The notes under the pieces are model-generated. The model made no database searches. It was given only the letters and a program-made list of their open reading frames with translations, and had not been told where the DNA came from. The position numbers and the translations under genes were made by a program. From Brevibacterium antiquum CNRZ 918 (GTDB lineage Bacteria > Actinomycetota > Actinomycetes > Actinomycetales > Brevibacteriaceae), in contig NZ_FXZD01000002.1 of assembly GCF_900169145.1 (NCBI RefSeq), positions 62,001 to 126,000 on the forward strand: a DNA stretch of 64,000 nt, given 5' to 3'. Shown here in pieces: positions 26,118-35,405 of the stretch; the stretch's first letter is position 1; each line of letters begins with the position of its first letter.

Positions 26118-27455
26118 CTATTGCGGCATATTGACGAACCGTGACTTCGCGCCCTGGAAGGCTACGGAGATGTCAGCGGTCGGGCCCGCACGGTGCTTGG
26201 CGACGATGATGTCGGCCTCGCCGGCGCGCTCGTGTTCCTTGTCGTACATGTCGTCACGGTGGATGAGCAGAACCATATCGGCATCCTGCTCGATCGAACC
26301 GGACTCACGCAGGTCAGAGATCATCGGCCGCTTGTCCGTCCTCTGCTCACTGCCACGGTTGAGCTGGGAGAGTGCGATGACCGGGATCTCGAGCTCTTTG
26401 GCCAAAAGCTTGAGTGAACGGGAGAACTCGGAAACCTCCTGCTGACGCGACTCGACTCGTTTGCCGGAGCTCATCAGCTGCAGGTAGTCGACGCAGACCA
26501 TCTTGAGGTCGTGCTGCTGCTTCAGTCGTCGGCACTTCGCGCGGATCTCGGTCAGCGCCATGTTCGGGGAATCGTCGACGAACAGCGGGGCATCGTTGAT
26601 GCGCGATTCCGTCGCAGCCAGGGTCGTCCAGTCGTGAGGGGACAGTTCACCTCGGCGAAGGTTCTGGAGAGGAATCTCTGACTCTGCCGACAGCAGACGC
26701 ATGACGAGTTCGTTCTTGCCCATCTCCAAGGAGAAGAAGACTGCGGCCTGTCCGTGGTGGATCGCCGCCGAGCGCATGAAGTCCAGCGCCAGAGTCGACT
26801 TGCCGACACCGGGACGAGCGGCGATGACGATCATCGTGCCCGGATGGAAGCCGTTGGTGAGCTGGTCGAATTCGGTGAAACCGGTCGGCACGCCCGCAGT
26901 CTGCCCATCGGTGTCGCCGTTGCGTTCGATCTCCTGAGCGACATCGCTGAGGATATCGGAGAGGATCACATAGTCCTCAGTGGTGTGACGCTCAGTGACC
27001 TGGTAGATCTCCGCCTGGGCCGAGTTCACGACCTCATCGGTGTCACCTTCCGCGTCATAGCCCATCTGCACGATGCGAGTGCCGGCTTCGACGAGGCGAC
27101 GCAGGACTGCCTGCTCGCGCACGATCGCGGCGTAGTAGCCGGCGTTCGCGGCAGTCGGGACGGAAGAGATCAGCGTGTGCAGGTACGCCGCCCCACCGAC
27201 TCGGGACAGGTCACCGGTCTTCGTGAGGTAGTTCGCCACGGTCACGGAGTCCGCGGGTTCACCGCGCGAATACAGGTCGAGGACGGCTTCGTAGATGGTC
27301 TCGTGAGCAGGCTTGTAGAAGTCATCGCCGGTCATGGATTCGACGCAGTCGGCGATCGCATCCTTGGACAGAAGCATCGCACCGAGGACGCTCTGCTCGG
27401 CCTCGACGTCCTGCGGCGGGGTCCTCATCCCGTCAAACCCCTGATTGTTGCTCAA
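26118..27455 (-). CDS. dnaB: Replicative DNA helicase DnaB
   Basis: 445 residues. N-terminal DnaB domain (PPQDVEAEQSVLGAMLLSKD), then the RecA-like domain with Walker A ARPGVGKSTLA and Walker B VCVDYLQLM, and motif DLRESGSIEQDADMVLLIHRDD. The uninterrupted P-loop region shows no intein. It unwinds DNA ahead of the fork. I prefer a TTG start at 27455 because AGGAAGAGG lies just upstream and the conserved region begins there; a longer frame starts at 27491. It is on the leading strand and stands alone, with a 250-bp gap upstream. Confidence 0.95.
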   Translation of the reverse strand: MSNNQGFDGMRTPPQDVEAEQSVLGAMLLSKDAIADCVESMTGDDFYKPAHETIYEAVLDLYSRGEPADSVTVANYLTKTGDLSRVGGAAYLHTLISSVPTAANAGYYAAIVREQAVLRRLVEAGTRIVQMGYDAEGDTDEVVNSAQAEIYQVTERHTTEDYVILSDILSDVAQEIERNGDTDGQTAGVPTGFTEFDQLTNGFHPGTMIVIAARPGVGKSTLALDFMRSAAIHHGQAAVFFSLEMGKNELVMRLLSAESEIPLQNLRRGELSPHDWTTLAATESRINDAPLFVDDSPNMALTEIRAKCRRLKQQHDLKMVCVDYLQLMSSGKRVESRQQEVSEFSRSLKLLAKELEIPVIALSQLNRGSEQRTDKRPMISDLRESGSIEQDADMVLLIHRDDMYDKEHERAGEADIIVAKHRAGPTADISVAFQGAKSRFVNMPQ

Positions 27456-27743
27456 TCGTCTTCCTCTTCCTCGAACCTCGTCGGCGGACACCCGCTTTCA
27501 ACGCCCTCCAACTGTACCTGGATCGGGAAGCCGCAGACCCACCTCGGCGGGGATATCCGGGTGTGAACACACGCTCACTCCGGCGTCCTCAGGCTCCGTC
27601 CTCATTCCTTCGAACGACCCGCTGTCGCGACGGTCACGAGAATAGGCTTCGCCAGCTGCAGTCCCGATCTGATGATGAGAATACCGGGAACAACTGACAC
27701 GAGAATCGTCAGCACTGCGATCGGTTTGAACACGAGCTCCTGC

Positions 27744-29105
27744 TTAGGCCCCGGCGTTCACGGTGGTGACACTGCGCACGAGCGGACGGGTGAACTGCAG
27801 TCCCAGCCACACCATTGCCACGCCGCCGACGAGCACTGATGCGACAACCGCTATGGTCAGAGGATCGCCGAGGTCACCCGCTGACGCCATGAGAGCGGCC
27901 AGCATTCCGCCCAGCACCAGGGACATGAGGGTGACGAGGATGATGGGCGACATCACCGCGGTGACGGTGACCCGGTGCATCATCGTCTGTGTCATTCCCG
28001 CCGAATGCAGCTCCCGGTAGGTCGATGCCCGGTCGAGGATGTCTGCCGCCTGGTTGATCGTCGCGGAGATCACGATGAAGACGAATGCGATGGCCAGGGT
28101 GAGGATGAGTCCGGTGAAGATGTCGTCGGCCATGTACTGGTACGGGCCCATGATGGCCCTGTCCTCGGCGGTGAGATCGCCCTGATTCGCCCGCATCATC
28201 GCCGTTCCGGCGCCACCGACGACTGCGATGAAGGTGATCATCGCAAGACCGGCCACGCGCCGCCAGTACTGAGCGGGGGCATCGGCGATCATCGACGCCG
28301 CGATCATTGCCGTCGGCCCGCGGGCGATCCGGTGACTGAACCAGCCATGGATGCGCATGACGAGGACGCCGATGACGTTGATGAGCAGAAGCGAAATGCC
28401 GATCGTGATGATGCTTGCGACAACGAAGACCATCGTCGGCTGGTTCCGGTCGAGGGAGAAGACGAGGGCACCGATCATGCCTGCCACGAGCACGACGACG
28501 GCGATGACCCGAGCCACTGGGAATTTTCGCGCCAGTGATCTCGTGCGCACGCCCAGAGGCGAGACCGTGATCTTGCGCAGGCCGAGCAGTGCTGCGGACA
28601 GGCAGACGACGAGCAGTCCGATGACGACTGCAGCGAGCAGCCACCAGGGCATCAGGAGTGCGGAGTATCCCAGCGGTTCACCGGTGAAGACGAGGAAGCT
28701 GAGCGGGTAGGCCAGCATGAAGTAGCCGATGATTCCGGCGATGATGCCGACGGCTGCGGGGATGAACGGCTCGGCGACCGCGAGGAGTCGGACTGTGCCG
28801 GGCTTCGCGCCCAGCAGGGAGAGGGTGGACAGACGCTCGTCCTGGCGCCGGGCGCTCAACTTCGCCGAGGCGACTCCCAAGCTGATCGCGGGAACGATGA
28901 GGAAGACCGTGGCCAGGATGGCAAGCATGCGATAGAGGTCGCCCACCTCGGCGTATCCGGAGACCTCGGGACGGTCGTTGAACGCCCAGGCTCCGCCGGC
29001 GACGGTGAGGAAGAGGGTCGAGCAGGCGAAGAAGGCGATGGCGACGAGCTTCGAAGTCGTCGAGGTGAAGGACTGTTTGGTCAGGACTATGGGAAGGATA
29101 TTCAT
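27744..29105 (-). CDS. ABC transporter permease, FtsX/MacB type
   Basis: 453 residues. The four-plus-TM topology has an early helix (about 20-40), helices at about 60-160, a further group, and a C-terminal trio (about 340-450); together with LSARRQDERLSTLSLLGAKP this marks the FtsX-like permease family. It partners the ATPase encoded immediately upstream. The ATG at 29105 has GTGAGG upstream; a GTG at 29117 would overlap the ATPase stop by four bases. Such pairs export peptides, lipids or antibiotics, or act in envelope stress. No sensor kinase pair is adjacent. Confidence 0.83.
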   Translation of the reverse strand: MNILPIVLTKQSFTSTTSKLVAIAFFACSTLFLTVAGGAWAFNDRPEVSGYAEVGDLYRMLAILATVFLIVPAISLGVASAKLSARRQDERLSTLSLLGAKPGTVRLLAVAEPFIPAAVGIIAGIIGYFMLAYPLSFLVFTGEPLGYSALLMPWWLLAAVVIGLLVVCLSAALLGLRKITVSPLGVRTRSLARKFPVARVIAVVVLVAGMIGALVFSLDRNQPTMVFVVASIITIGISLLLINVIGVLVMRIHGWFSHRIARGPTAMIAASMIADAPAQYWRRVAGLAMITFIAVVGGAGTAMMRANQGDLTAEDRAIMGPYQYMADDIFTGLILTLAIAFVFIVISATINQAADILDRASTYRELHSAGMTQTMMHRVTVTAVMSPIILVTLMSLVLGGMLAALMASAGDLGDPLTIAVVASVLVGGVAMVWLGLQFTRPLVRSVTTVNAGA

Positions 29106-29113
29106 GGTTCGCC

Positions 29114-29911
29114 TCACCGATTGTTCTCTGCGTACTGAGCGTTCTGCACGTGCTGTGCCGGTGCCTCATAGCGAGTTGGTTCCGGCTGCTGATACGACGG
29201 CTGCTGGTTCGACGAGTCGGAGACGACCCGACCATCGGCGAGGCGAACGATGCGCGAGCACCGGGCGGCAACGCTCTCGTCGTGGGTGACGACGACCAGA
29301 GTGGATCCTCGTCCGGTCTTGGAGGCGAGGAGCTCGGTGAGCACCTCGGTGGAGGTAGAGGAATCTAGGGCACCCGTGGGCTCATCGGCGAAGGTGATCA
29401 CAGGCTGGGTGACCTGGGCACGAGCGATAGCCACGCGCTGGGCCTGGCCGCCGGAGAGCTGCCCGATGCGTTTGCTCAGGTGCTCGCCCAGTCCCAGGCG
29501 CTGGAGCCACGCTCGGGCATGTTCGGTGGCGTCGGGACGCTTCATGCCCGAGAGCATCGCGGCGAGCGCTACATTGTCTACGGCTGTCAGTTCGGGCAGG
29601 AGCAGCCCCTGTTGGAAGACGAATCCGAAGACTTCGCGACGCAGTGCAGTGCGGCCGGCTTCCTTCAGTGAGGTGATCTCTGCGGCGGCGCTGCGCTCGG
29701 TGGGCAGGAGTCGGATATGGCCCTCATCGGGACGGATGATGCCGGCCAAACAGTGCAGGAGAGTTGTCTTTCCCGAACCGGAGGGTCCCATGATGGCCAA
29801 AGATTCGCCGAGGCCGATGGTGAGATCGACTCCGGCGAGCGCATAGGTCTGGTTGTAGTGTTTGGTAATGTTCGACGACGTGATGATCGCAGGAAGTTGA
29901 GTGTTTGTCAT
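29114..29911 (-). CDS. ABC transporter ATP-binding protein
   Basis: 265 residues. Walker A GPSGSGKTT (about residue 48), Q-loop FVFQQGLLL, signature LSGGQAQRVAIARA, Walker B ITFADEPTGALD and a switch His (VVTHD). It belongs to the MacB/LolD-type exporter ATPases that pair with FtsX-like permeases. The C-terminal ~30 residues are Gln/Pro/Asn-rich and unstructured. ATG 29911 follows GGAG; the frame is open to 29929. Confidence 0.9.
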   Translation of the reverse strand: MTNTQLPAIITSSNITKHYNQTYALAGVDLTIGLGESLAIMGPSGSGKTTLLHCLAGIIRPDEGHIRLLPTERSAAAEITSLKEAGRTALRREVFGFVFQQGLLLPELTAVDNVALAAMLSGMKRPDATEHARAWLQRLGLGEHLSKRIGQLSGGQAQRVAIARAQVTQPVITFADEPTGALDSSTSTEVLTELLASKTGRGSTLVVVTHDESVAARCSRIVRLADGRVVSDSSNQQPSYQQPEPTRYEAPAQHVQNAQYAENNR

Positions 29912-30147
29912 GACTCCATATTTTCGCAATCAGCCTTGCACGACCATGAAGTCCTCCCGCCACCCCGGCGGGGAAAACCCGATATTTCGAGCGGGGGTTA
30001 TGAACCCAGTGATGGACTGGACCTGACCATCCGCCTATCGTGATGGCGTAGCGGATGCTCTGAAGGCTTCACTCGAAGTGACCGCATAGCTCCGAGCGAC
30101 CGCACCGCTATGGCGATCGAACACACGACTCAGACTGAGGAGACAAC

Positions 30148-30558
30148 ATGAAGGCACAGTGGATCAGCATTCCGGTCGATGATCAGGCTCGCGCATTGAA
30201 GTTCTACACGGACAGACTCGGCTTCATCCCGAAGGTCGACATTCCGGTCGGTGAGGAGTTCCGCTGGCTGACAGTTGTCTCACCCGAAGCCCCCGACGGG
30301 GCAGAAGTCGTCCTGGAGCCGAAAGGTCACCCTGCAGCGGACGCCTACACGAAGGCGCTGGCCGCCGATGGAATCCCCATCAACCAGTTCGCCGTGGCTG
30401 ACGTCCAGGCAGAATACGACCGCCTCTCCGCGCTCGGGGTGATCTTCACCCAGGAACCGATGACGATGGGTCCTGTCACCACGGCTGTCCTCGACGACAC
30501 GGTGGGCAACCTCGTACAGCTCGTCCATCAGGAAGAGAGCGAACCCGATATGGGCTGA
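30148..30558 (+). CDS. VOC-family glyoxalase/dioxygenase-like protein
   Basis: 136 residues. Begins WISIPVDDQARALKFYTDRLGF and has the paired beta-alpha-beta-beta-beta units of the vicinal-oxygen-chelate fold, with VVLEPKGH and a late TTAVLDDTVGNLVQLVHQ. Probably a small-molecule lyase or dioxygenase, or a resistance-type binding protein. AGGAG precedes the ATG. Convergent with the TetR gene. Confidence 0.85.
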   Translation: MKAQWISIPVDDQARALKFYTDRLGFIPKVDIPVGEEFRWLTVVSPEAPDGAEVVLEPKGHPAADAYTKALAADGIPINQFAVADVQAEYDRLSALGVIFTQEPMTMGPVTTAVLDDTVGNLVQLVHQEESEPDMG

Positions 30559-30653
30559 GGTTCGACTTCCATCCGAGGTCGAACAGCCACGCAGGGTCTG
30601 CAGTGTTCGTCTGGCCAGAAGCTGCTATCCGGAAGCAGTTTTCCGGAAAGCGG

Positions 30654-31247
30654 CTATCGGGCGCCTCGAAGGGCAGATGCCACAAGGCGCTCCACATCGA
30701 GGGTCTCGAGTGGCACCTTGAGGACTAGCATCCGGTGATAGCAGGCTCCCCAAAGCTGGTCGATGATGATGTCAAGGTCGGCATCCTCGGGAAGCTGACC
30801 GATGCGCTGCGCGGACCGCAGCCTGTCGCGGGCCAGTTCGCGTCGTGGCAGAGAATACATGCGCGACCATTCCTCAGCCAGGTCCGGGTCCATCTGGGCT
30901 GCCCCGATGAGTTCGGAAATCGGCCGCCCCGCGCCCTCATCTGTCATCAGAGTGACAAAGGATGTCAGCTGCAAGACGAGGTCGGCGCGCAGATCACCGG
31001 TGTCGGGGAACTCCAGCTGAGGCCCGCTCTGCGTGAAGAACGCCTCGGCTGCCAACGCCCCCGATGACGGCCACCATCTATAAAGCGTGGTCTTGCTCGC
31101 ACCAGATTCCTTCGCGATCCGCTCAAAAGTGGCCGCGCGGATACCCTCACGAACAAACACGTTGCCCGCTGTCGCCAATACCTCGGCGCGGACTTCTGCG
31201 GCCGGCCGTCGGCCCCGGCCTCTGCGTGTCGTCGCGGCCTCAGTCAT
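30654..31247 (-). CDS. TetR-family transcriptional regulator
   Basis: 197 residues. The N-terminal helix-turn-helix runs through FERIAKESGASKTTLYRWW (about residues 38-56); the C-terminal domain resembles the AcrR type. The start at ATG 31247 follows AGGAG. It is divergent from an SDR gene, with a 15-bp perfect palindrome between them, which is the standard TetR/target layout, so it probably represses both itself and the SDR. Confidence 0.9.
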   Translation of the reverse strand: MTEAATTRRGRGRRPAAEVRAEVLATAGNVFVREGIRAATFERIAKESGASKTTLYRWWPSSGALAAEAFFTQSGPQLEFPDTGDLRADLVLQLTSFVTLMTDEGAGRPISELIGAAQMDPDLAEEWSRMYSLPRRELARDRLRSAQRIGQLPEDADLDIIIDQLWGACYHRMLVLKVPLETLDVERLVASALRGAR

Positions 31248-31297
31248 CACCACTCCTCATGTGGACGGTTCGTTCATTATGATGCTACGCTCACTTA

Positions 31298-31312
31298 TGA
31301 ACGTAACGTTCA
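31298..31312. promoter_or_regulatory. Probable TetR operator
   Basis: TGAACGTAACGTTCA is a perfect 7-1-7 inverted repeat in the divergent TetR/SDR intergenic space, with a related half-site (CGTTCA) at 31271-31276. Its size and place fit a TetR dimer site. Confidence 0.65.
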
Positions 31313-31334
31313 CATCCTATCGTGGGGAGAAACC

Positions 31335-32072
31335 ATGATCAGCACAACAAGTCGCGTCGCCATCGTCACCGGCGGGTCCGGGGGCATCGGGCGCATCAGT
31401 GCCGAACGGCTGGCAGCAGATGGGGCGGCAGTCATCGTCCACTACGCAGGCAACAAGGAACGAGCCGACAACACCGTCGCCGCCATCGTCTCTGCCGGCG
31501 GACGGGCCATCGCGCTCGGGGGCGACGTCGCTGACGAGCAGGACATGAGCAAAGTCTTCGATGCCGCCGAGGCAGAGTTCGGTGGTGTCGATGTGCTCGT
31601 CCACACCGCAGGGATCATGCCACTGTCCCCGATCGTGGATCTCGACCTTGAGGTCTTCGACCGCGTCCAGCGCACGAACGTGCGCGGTACGTTCGTCGTC
31701 GACCAGCTCGCCGCCCAGCGTCTGCGCGAAGGAGGCGCGATCATCAACTTCTCCACATCTGTCACTCGCTTGCAGATCCCCGGTTACGGGGCATATGCCG
31801 CTTCTAAGGGCGCAGTCGAGGCGATCACCCTCATTCTCGCGCGCGAGCTGCGCGGACGAAACATTACTGTCAACGCCGTCTCACCCGGGCCCACCGCCAC
31901 CCCCTTGTTCTTCGAAGGCAAGAGCCAGGAGCAGATCGACGGCGTTGCCGCGATGAATCCGATGGGGCGTTTAGGCGCCCCGGAAGATATCTCCGAGATG
32001 GTGTCGTTTCTGGCTGGGCCCGCCCGCTGGGTCAATGGCCAAGTCCTCCATGTCAACGGCGGCGCCGCCTGA
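31335..32072 (+). CDS. Short-chain dehydrogenase/reductase
   Basis: 245 residues. The nucleotide-binding motif GGSGGIGR (about residues 14-21), NNAG-equivalent HTAG, catalytic Ser in NFSTSVTR and YAASK (Tyr-x-x-x-Lys), then SPGPTATPLF mark a classical SDR, probably NADP-dependent. ATG 31335 after GGGGAGA. It is likely controlled by the divergent TetR regulator. Substrate unknown. Confidence 0.92.
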   Translation: MISTTSRVAIVTGGSGGIGRISAERLAADGAAVIVHYAGNKERADNTVAAIVSAGGRAIALGGDVADEQDMSKVFDAAEAEFGGVDVLVHTAGIMPLSPIVDLDLEVFDRVQRTNVRGTFVVDQLAAQRLREGGAIINFSTSVTRLQIPGYGAYAASKGAVEAITLILARELRGRNITVNAVSPGPTATPLFFEGKSQEQIDGVAAMNPMGRLGAPEDISEMVSFLAGPARWVNGQVLHVNGGAA

Positions 32073-32178
32073 GAAAGTCAGGGCCATGTATCCACAAGGG
32101 TCGACACCGGCCCGACTATACCCGGACCAATCTGCGCGATTTCCACGATGAAGACAGCCGCCACGCCGACGACGGGCT

Positions 32179-33477
32179 TCAGCCAGGCAGCAGCACGATG
32201 ATCGTGTGGATGAGAAGGCCGACCAGAGCGCCGATCACGGTTCCGTTGATGCGGATGTACTGCAGGTCCCGGCCGACGTAGAGTTCGATCCTCTCGGCGG
32301 CTTCCTTCGCATCCCAGCGTTCGATCGTGTCGGAAATGACGCTGGCGATCTCGGGACCGAAGCTCTCGGCCAGGTCTCCGGCCGTCGTGGCGATCCGGTC
32401 ATCGATCTTGGCGGCGAACTCCGAGTCGTCCTGCAACCGCTGGGCGAACTCTCCGATGAGTTCAGAGATGCGTCCGCGCACCTCCCCGTTCGGGTCGATG
32501 ATGGCCTGGCGCAAAAGCTGCTTGAGTGAAGTCCAGATCTCGAGCACCGAGTCGACGACTCCGGACTGGCTGAGCAGGTCGTTGATGATGACCTCGGCCT
32601 TCTCCGACAGCGGAGTGTCCGAGTTCAGATCGTCGGAGAGCTCGACGAGCCAGGCGTCAAGGGCCTGCCGGGCCTTGTGGTATTCGTTGTCGCGAACATC
32701 GGCCACCCAGCCCAGCACCTCTCGCTGCAGTCGGTTGGAGAGCTGCTCGTTGAGGAATTCAGGAATCCAGGAGGGGGCCCGGTTGTGGACGATCTCATCG
32801 ATGACCTGCGGATTGTCACTCAACCAGGAATACGCCTCGGCGATGATGAGATCGACAAGTTTATGGTGCGCACCGTCGAGGACGATCTGGCGCAGCAGCT
32901 GCGCCAGCACCGGGGTCTTGCGGGTCGCGACCAGGCGCGGAATGATGACGTTCTTGGTCAGGGCCACGACGGCTTCGTCATCGATGCGAGCCAGCACGTA
33001 TTCGAGCCCACCGGCAGCACGGTCGACGACAAGGTCACGGTTGGCGGACCTGCTCAGCCACTCACCGGCGCGATGGGACACCTGGGCGGATCGGATCTTC
33101 GTCGACACCGCCTCGGCGTGGAGGAAGTTCGCGGCGACGAACGCGGACAGACTCGCACCCAGGGTGTCCTTCTTGCGCGGGATGATCGCGGTGTGTGGGA
33201 TCGGCAGGCCCAGCGGGTGGCGGAAGAGCGCGGTGACGGCGAACCAATCGGCGATCGCACCGATCATCGCGGCCTCAGAAGCGCGCGAGACGAAGCCCCA
33301 GACTCCCGTGTTGTCGGTGAAGATGTGGGTGCTGAGAAAGATGAGGGTGGCGAGGATCAGCAGCGACAGTGCCAGCGTCCGCATTTTGCGCAGACCCCGT
33401 GCCCGTTCCTGATCCTCCGGCGTCAGTTCGCTCGGACCGCCGAAGCGCGGCACGGATGGTGCTTTTTCGATCGACAT
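32179..33477 (-). CDS. DUF445 membrane-associated protein
   Basis: 432 residues. An N-terminal TM (about 35-55) and second one (about 60-90) carrying EAAMIGAIADWFAVTALFRHPLG, a conserved DUF445 signature; then a long, mostly helical soluble region with repeated RIxELIGE-like helices, and a final C-terminal TM (about 415-432). The family has no established function; it is widespread in actinobacteria. The frame has two consecutive ATGs; I take 33477, which is better spaced from GGGGG. Confidence 0.82.
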   Translation of the reverse strand: MSIEKAPSVPRFGGPSELTPEDQERARGLRKMRTLALSLLILATLIFLSTHIFTDNTGVWGFVSRASEAAMIGAIADWFAVTALFRHPLGLPIPHTAIIPRKKDTLGASLSAFVAANFLHAEAVSTKIRSAQVSHRAGEWLSRSANRDLVVDRAAGGLEYVLARIDDEAVVALTKNVIIPRLVATRKTPVLAQLLRQIVLDGAHHKLVDLIIAEAYSWLSDNPQVIDEIVHNRAPSWIPEFLNEQLSNRLQREVLGWVADVRDNEYHKARQALDAWLVELSDDLNSDTPLSEKAEVIINDLLSQSGVVDSVLEIWTSLKQLLRQAIIDPNGEVRGRISELIGEFAQRLQDDSEFAAKIDDRIATTAGDLAESFGPEIASVISDTIERWDAKEAAERIELYVGRDLQYIRINGTVIGALVGLLIHTIIVLLPG

Positions 33478-33703
33478 CATTCCCCCTTGTCACTTGTCAT
33501 CGACTTTAGCGAAGTCCCCGCCCAAGATGGGCATCGGCAGGCTGCGCCGATACTGGGAACCTGAGTCGTGGCCCCGCTACCTGCGCCGCGGTTCTGGTTC
33601 CTGAAGTCGCATCAGGAGCCGTGAGACTGGCCCATCCTGTCACCGACAGCCTCATCGTGCTTGGATGGGGAGAAGCACCATTCGACGATTTGAGGAGGAT
33701 GAC

Positions 33704-33922
33704 ATGGCCGAGGGCTTTTCTGTCGGTGATCACGTGGGGTGGAATTCGGAGGCCGGCGAGGTCTCGGGCACGATCACGAAGGTCCACACCTCGGACTTCG
33801 AATACAAGGGCCACAATCGCCGTGCGTCGAAGGATGAGCCGCAGTACGAGATCAAGAGTGACAAGACCGATCAAATCGCCGCTCACAAGGGCACGGCGCT
33901 CCACCGAATCGACACGAAGTGA
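33704..33922 (+). CDS. DUF2945 (Tudor-like, HVA1) small protein
   Basis: 72 residues. FSVGDHVGWNSEAGEVSGTI followed by KGHNRRASKDEPQYEIKSD is the signature of the DUF2945/hypervirulence-associated TUDOR family. ATG 33704 follows GAGGAGG. Its stop overlaps the GTG start of the DUF488 gene by four bases (GTGA), so they are co-translated. Function unknown. Confidence 0.85.
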   Translation: MAEGFSVGDHVGWNSEAGEVSGTITKVHTSDFEYKGHNRRASKDEPQYEIKSDKTDQIAAHKGTALHRIDTK

Positions 33923-34464
33923 CCGATCCCCGATTCCTCACCATCGGACATTCCAACCATTCCCTCGAAGAGTTCACTGACCTCCTGACCGAGAATTCCG
34001 CCGAGGTGGTCGTCGACGTCCGCAAACTGCCCGGATCGAATAAGAACCCCCAGTTCAACGCGGATACCCTTATCGATGACCTGGCCGAGGTGGGGGTGGA
34101 GCTGCGTCGGCTCGAAGGGCTGACCGGCAGACGCCCCGTGAACCACAACATCGAGTTCGAGGTCAATGGGTGGTGGAAGAATCGCAGCTTCCACAACTAT
34201 GCCGATCACGCCCTGACCGAGGAGTTCCGCCACGATTTCGATCAGCTGCTCGAATGGGGCGCGAACGGCCGCTGCGCGCTCATGTGCTCGGAGGCGGTGT
34301 GGTGGCGCTGCCATCGGCGCATCATCGCCGACAATCTGCTCGCCCGCGACTTCCCTGTCACTCACATCATGGGCAAGAACCAGACCACGGCGGCCGAACT
34401 CAGTGCCGGAGCCGTCGTCGGTGCGAAGGCGACCGTCACCTATCCCGCGGACGAGACAGAGTGA
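33919..34464 (+). CDS. DUF488 family protein
   Basis: 181 residues. FLTIGHSNHSLEEFTDLL, VVVDVRKLPGS and a central RCALMCSEAVWWRCHRRII (Cys-rich, about residues 115-135) are the DUF488 signature. GTG start in a four-base overlap with the DUF2945 gene. The biochemical role is unknown; the conserved Cys/His group could bind a metal. Confidence 0.88.
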   Translation: MTDPRFLTIGHSNHSLEEFTDLLTENSAEVVVDVRKLPGSNKNPQFNADTLIDDLAEVGVELRRLEGLTGRRPVNHNIEFEVNGWWKNRSFHNYADHALTEEFRHDFDQLLEWGANGRCALMCSEAVWWRCHRRIIADNLLARDFPVTHIMGKNQTTAAELSAGAVVGAKATVTYPADETE

Positions 34465-34554
34465 CTCACGGACATCTATCCCGTCGAGCTGGCCGAGCAC
34501 ATCCGTCTCTGACCACCCCACACCACCGGCTGAGACTCGTCGAGAGCATACGAA

Positions 34555-34594
34555 AACGTCGAGGGGACACTCTGTAGAGTGTCCCCTCGACGTT
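34555..34594. terminator. Strong bidirectional terminator
   Basis: A perfect 18-bp stem (34555-34572 with 34577-34594) around the tetraloop TGTA, flanked by AAAA on one side. It separates the convergent DUF488 gene and the rpsF-ssb-rpsR-rplI operon and can end both. Confidence 0.9.
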
Positions 34595-34655
34595 CAGCTG
34601 TGCTTTCGACAACGGATCCGCGGACCATCGGCCCGCCAGACTCGCTATGGAAGCA

Positions 34656-35114
34656 TCAGGCCTTGCCGACGACCTCGAACTTGGCGTTCGCGGTGATCTC
34701 GTCGTTGACGCGCACGGTAGCGGTGTAGCTGCCGGAGGTCTTGACGTGAGCAGGCAGTGCGACCTGGCGACGATCGAAATCGTGTCCGGTTGCGGCGTGC
34801 AGCGCTTCGGCCACAAGCGCAGGGGTCACGGCGCCGAAGAGGCGGCCGTTCTTACCCGACTTGAGCTCGATGCGAGCGCTGGAGGATTCCAGCTGAGCCT
34901 TGACCTTGACTGCTTCATCGTGGTCGGCGATCTGCTTGGCCTGACGGGCCTTGCGGAGAGCATTGACATGCTTCTCTGCGCCGGCAGACCATGCGGATGC
35001 CCAGCCACGGGGCAGGAGAAGGTTACGTGCGTATCCGGCGCGAACCTCGACGATATCGCCGGCGGCTCCCAGACCATCAACTTCCTGGTTCAGAATAACT
35101 TTGCGATTAGGCAT
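34656..35114 (-). CDS. rplI: 50S ribosomal protein L9
   Basis: 152 residues. Start MPNRKVILNQEVDGLGAAGDIVEV and the NLLPRGWA segment are the conserved L9 N-terminal domain; the long helix and C-terminal domain follow. Binds 23S rRNA near L1. Last gene of rpsF-ssb-rpsR-rplI, ending 62 bases before the terminator at 34594. Confidence 0.97.
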   Translation of the reverse strand: MPNRKVILNQEVDGLGAAGDIVEVRAGYARNLLLPRGWASAWSAGAEKHVNALRKARQAKQIADHDEAVKVKAQLESSSARIELKSGKNGRLFGAVTPALVAEALHAATGHDFDRRQVALPAHVKTSGSYTATVRVNDEITANAKFEVVGKA

Positions 35115-35129
35115 GTTCTCTCCCTCCGA

Positions 35130-35369
35130 TCAGCGAGCAGTGCTCGAGTAGGGCAGAAGTGCCATCTCGCGGGCGTTCTTGACGGCCTTTGCGATGATGC
35201 GCTGTTCCTGCACGGTCACGCCGGTGACGCGACGAGCACGGATCTTGCCGCGGTCGGAAATGAACTTACGGAGCGTAGCGGTGTCCTTGTAGTGGATCTT
35301 CGCCGCTTCGCCCTTCTTGAGCGGATTAGCCTTCTTCTTGATAGGCTTCCGGATCTCTGGCTTGGCCAT
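35130..35369 (-). CDS. rpsR: 30S ribosomal protein S18
   Basis: 79 residues. [27 protein letters not shown] is the S18 signature region, with the [23 protein letters not shown] end. Binds 16S rRNA with S6, its operon partner. No CxxC zinc motif is present, so it is the zinc-free type. It lies 15 bases before rplI. Confidence 0.97.
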   Translation of the reverse strand: MAKPEIRKPIKKKANPLKKGEAAKIHYKDTATLRKFISDRGKIRARRVTGVTVQEQRIIAKAVKNAREMALLPYSSTAR

Positions 35370-35405
35370 GAGTATCTCCTGATTTACGAAATGTCTTGAA
35401 CGTGT

